From Bacillota bacterium (GTDB taxonomy: Bacteria > Bacillota > Clostridia > Saccharofermentanales > DTU023), in contig JAEWFX010000015.1 in the NCBI GenBank assembly GCA_023388605.1, forward strand, positions 1-18,970: a stretch of 18,970 bases of DNA. Reading direction: 5' to 3'. The position numbers were made by a program, and so were the translations under genes. Numbering within the stretch: the first letter of the stretch is position 1; each line of letters opens with the position of its first letter. The notes beneath the pieces are model-generated. The model was not told where the DNA came from and did not search any database. It saw only the letters and a program-made list of their open reading frames with translations. Of this stretch, positions 18,491 through 18,970 are shown one piece after another.

Positions 18491-18874
18491 ATGACTGATA
18501 AGAGAATTAAACCTGAATGGCAAAATGATAAGGAGCATGGTTCGCGTACCTTTAAGTTAACAGGGTATACGACTATGAATAAAATTAACCGTAAATATCA
18601 AGCTGAAGGCAAACAGAGATTTTTACGCAAGACTCTAACAAATCTTATTATCCTGATCGCTATCTTAATCTTATTGGCACTTATAAATCCACTTAAATCA
18701 TTTGTTGACTTCAAACGTGTTGTCGGTATCAAAAGTTTTTATCGTGGACATGTCGAAGAATATGCAGATACCATTGAAACTGATACCAGCAATACAACAG
18801 ATCAAACTGATCAGGCATCTGATCAAGGAGAAGAAACAACTCAAACAACCTTGGGTGAAGAAGCGGGAGATTAA
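18491..18874 (+). CDS. Unknown single-pass membrane protein with acidic tail
   Basis: A 127-residue protein I do not recognise, starting three bases after the miaA stop. The N-terminal 47 residues are basic and presumably cytoplasmic; one hydrophobic helix spans about 48-68; a short basic linker (FKRVVGIKSFYRGH) leads to an external tail from about residue 88 that is rich in Asp, Glu, Thr and Gln, with no aromatics after Y91 and probably disordered. The ribosome binding site before the first ATG is weak (AAGAGAGA). An in-frame ATG at 18575 would give a 99-residue protein that keeps the helix and tail, and I cannot decide between them. The size and topology recall small division or envelope proteins, but no signature supports that. 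The stop codon falls inside a possible terminator. Confidence 0.6.
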   Translation: MTDKRIKPEWQNDKEHGSRTFKLTGYTTMNKINRKYQAEGKQRFLRKTLTNLIILIAILILLALINPLKSFVDFKRVVGIKSFYRGHVEEYADTIETDTSNTTDQTDQASDQGEETTQTTLGEEAGD

Positions 18875-18888
18875 ATCTCGCTTTTGTT
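18861..18888 (+). terminator. Possible weak terminator of the long operon
   Basis: AAGCG (18861-18865) pairs with CGCTT (18879-18883) and AGA (18868-18870) with TCT (18876-18878), leaving a two-base bulge and a five-base loop; a TTTTGTT run follows. The hairpin overlaps the stop codon of the last gene. It is imperfect and only moderately GC-rich. Confidence 0.4.
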
Positions 18889-18901
18889 ATTTCGATGCAA
18901 C

Positions 18902-18925
18902 TTCGCAAAATAACAATTTTGCGAA
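18902..18925. repeat. Perfect inverted repeat near the right edge
   Basis: Arms TTCGCAAAAT (18902-18911) and ATTTTGCGAA (18916-18925) are perfectly complementary with an AACA spacer. No T-run follows on either strand, so it is not a typical intrinsic terminator. It lies in the 96-base non-coding tail of the window, which holds nothing else I can name; an operator or RNA hairpin are both possible. Confidence 0.7.
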
Positions 18926-18970
18926 TATTAACTCAAGAAAATTACCAATTAAGAGATTCTAGTTAGTAGC

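Noticed and set aside
18702..18962. Plus-strand open frame of 86 codons overlapping the last gene in another frame
   Set aside because: Its composition is that of a frame-shifted shadow, it runs across the possible terminator and the inverted repeat, and it has no convincing ribosome binding site.

Overview
The window reads as chromosomal backbone of a low-to-moderate GC Bacillota, most likely a Clostridia-like lineage. Supporting signs are strong AGGAGG-type ribosome binding sites, sigma-A-type promoters, a YfhO-family membrane protein, a MutL carrying the endonuclease motifs (no MutH-type mismatch repair), and the order miaB-mutS-mutL-miaA. The genus cannot be named from the sequence. I see no phage, transposon, CRISPR array or restriction genes, and no gene-free gap longer than 300 bases.

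Layout. 1-2856 (+): the tail of valyl-tRNA synthetase, NAD-dependent DNA ligase (ligA) with an unusual insert, and a two-helix membrane protein of unknown function, tightly packed. 2893-3260 (-): a single-gene HU unit with its own terminator, ribosome binding site and near-consensus promoter. 3310-6018 (+): a large YfhO-family GT-C-like membrane protein divergent from HU. 6035-6271 (+): tRNA-Leu(CAA) and tRNA-Trp(CCA) with a candidate promoter and a clear intrinsic terminator. 6285-18874 (+): nine genes with gaps of at most 21 bases or short overlaps, probably one long transcription unit. These are an unknown two-helix protein, MoxR ATPase, DUF58 protein, transmembrane transglutaminase-like protein, miaB, mutS, mutL, miaA and an unknown single-pass membrane protein with an acidic tail.

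How the genes work together. MoxR, DUF58 and the transglutaminase-like protein form a well-known conserved trio, thought to be a chaperone-like ATPase acting with envelope proteins. The unknown protein just upstream may belong to it. MutS and MutL perform mismatch repair and LigA seals the repaired nick. MiaA and MiaB successively make i6A37 and ms2i6A37 in tRNAs reading UNN codons. Both tRNA genes in the window have the A36-A37-A38 signature of such substrates, so enzymes and likely substrates lie within about 12 kb.

Most genes are recognisable housekeeping genes. I did not find a convincing new biological system. The points most worth checking are the roughly 70-residue insert in the LigA adenylation domain, the unknown membrane proteins at the operon edges, the non-canonical clamp-binding regions of MutL and MutS, and a perfect hairpin near the right edge.
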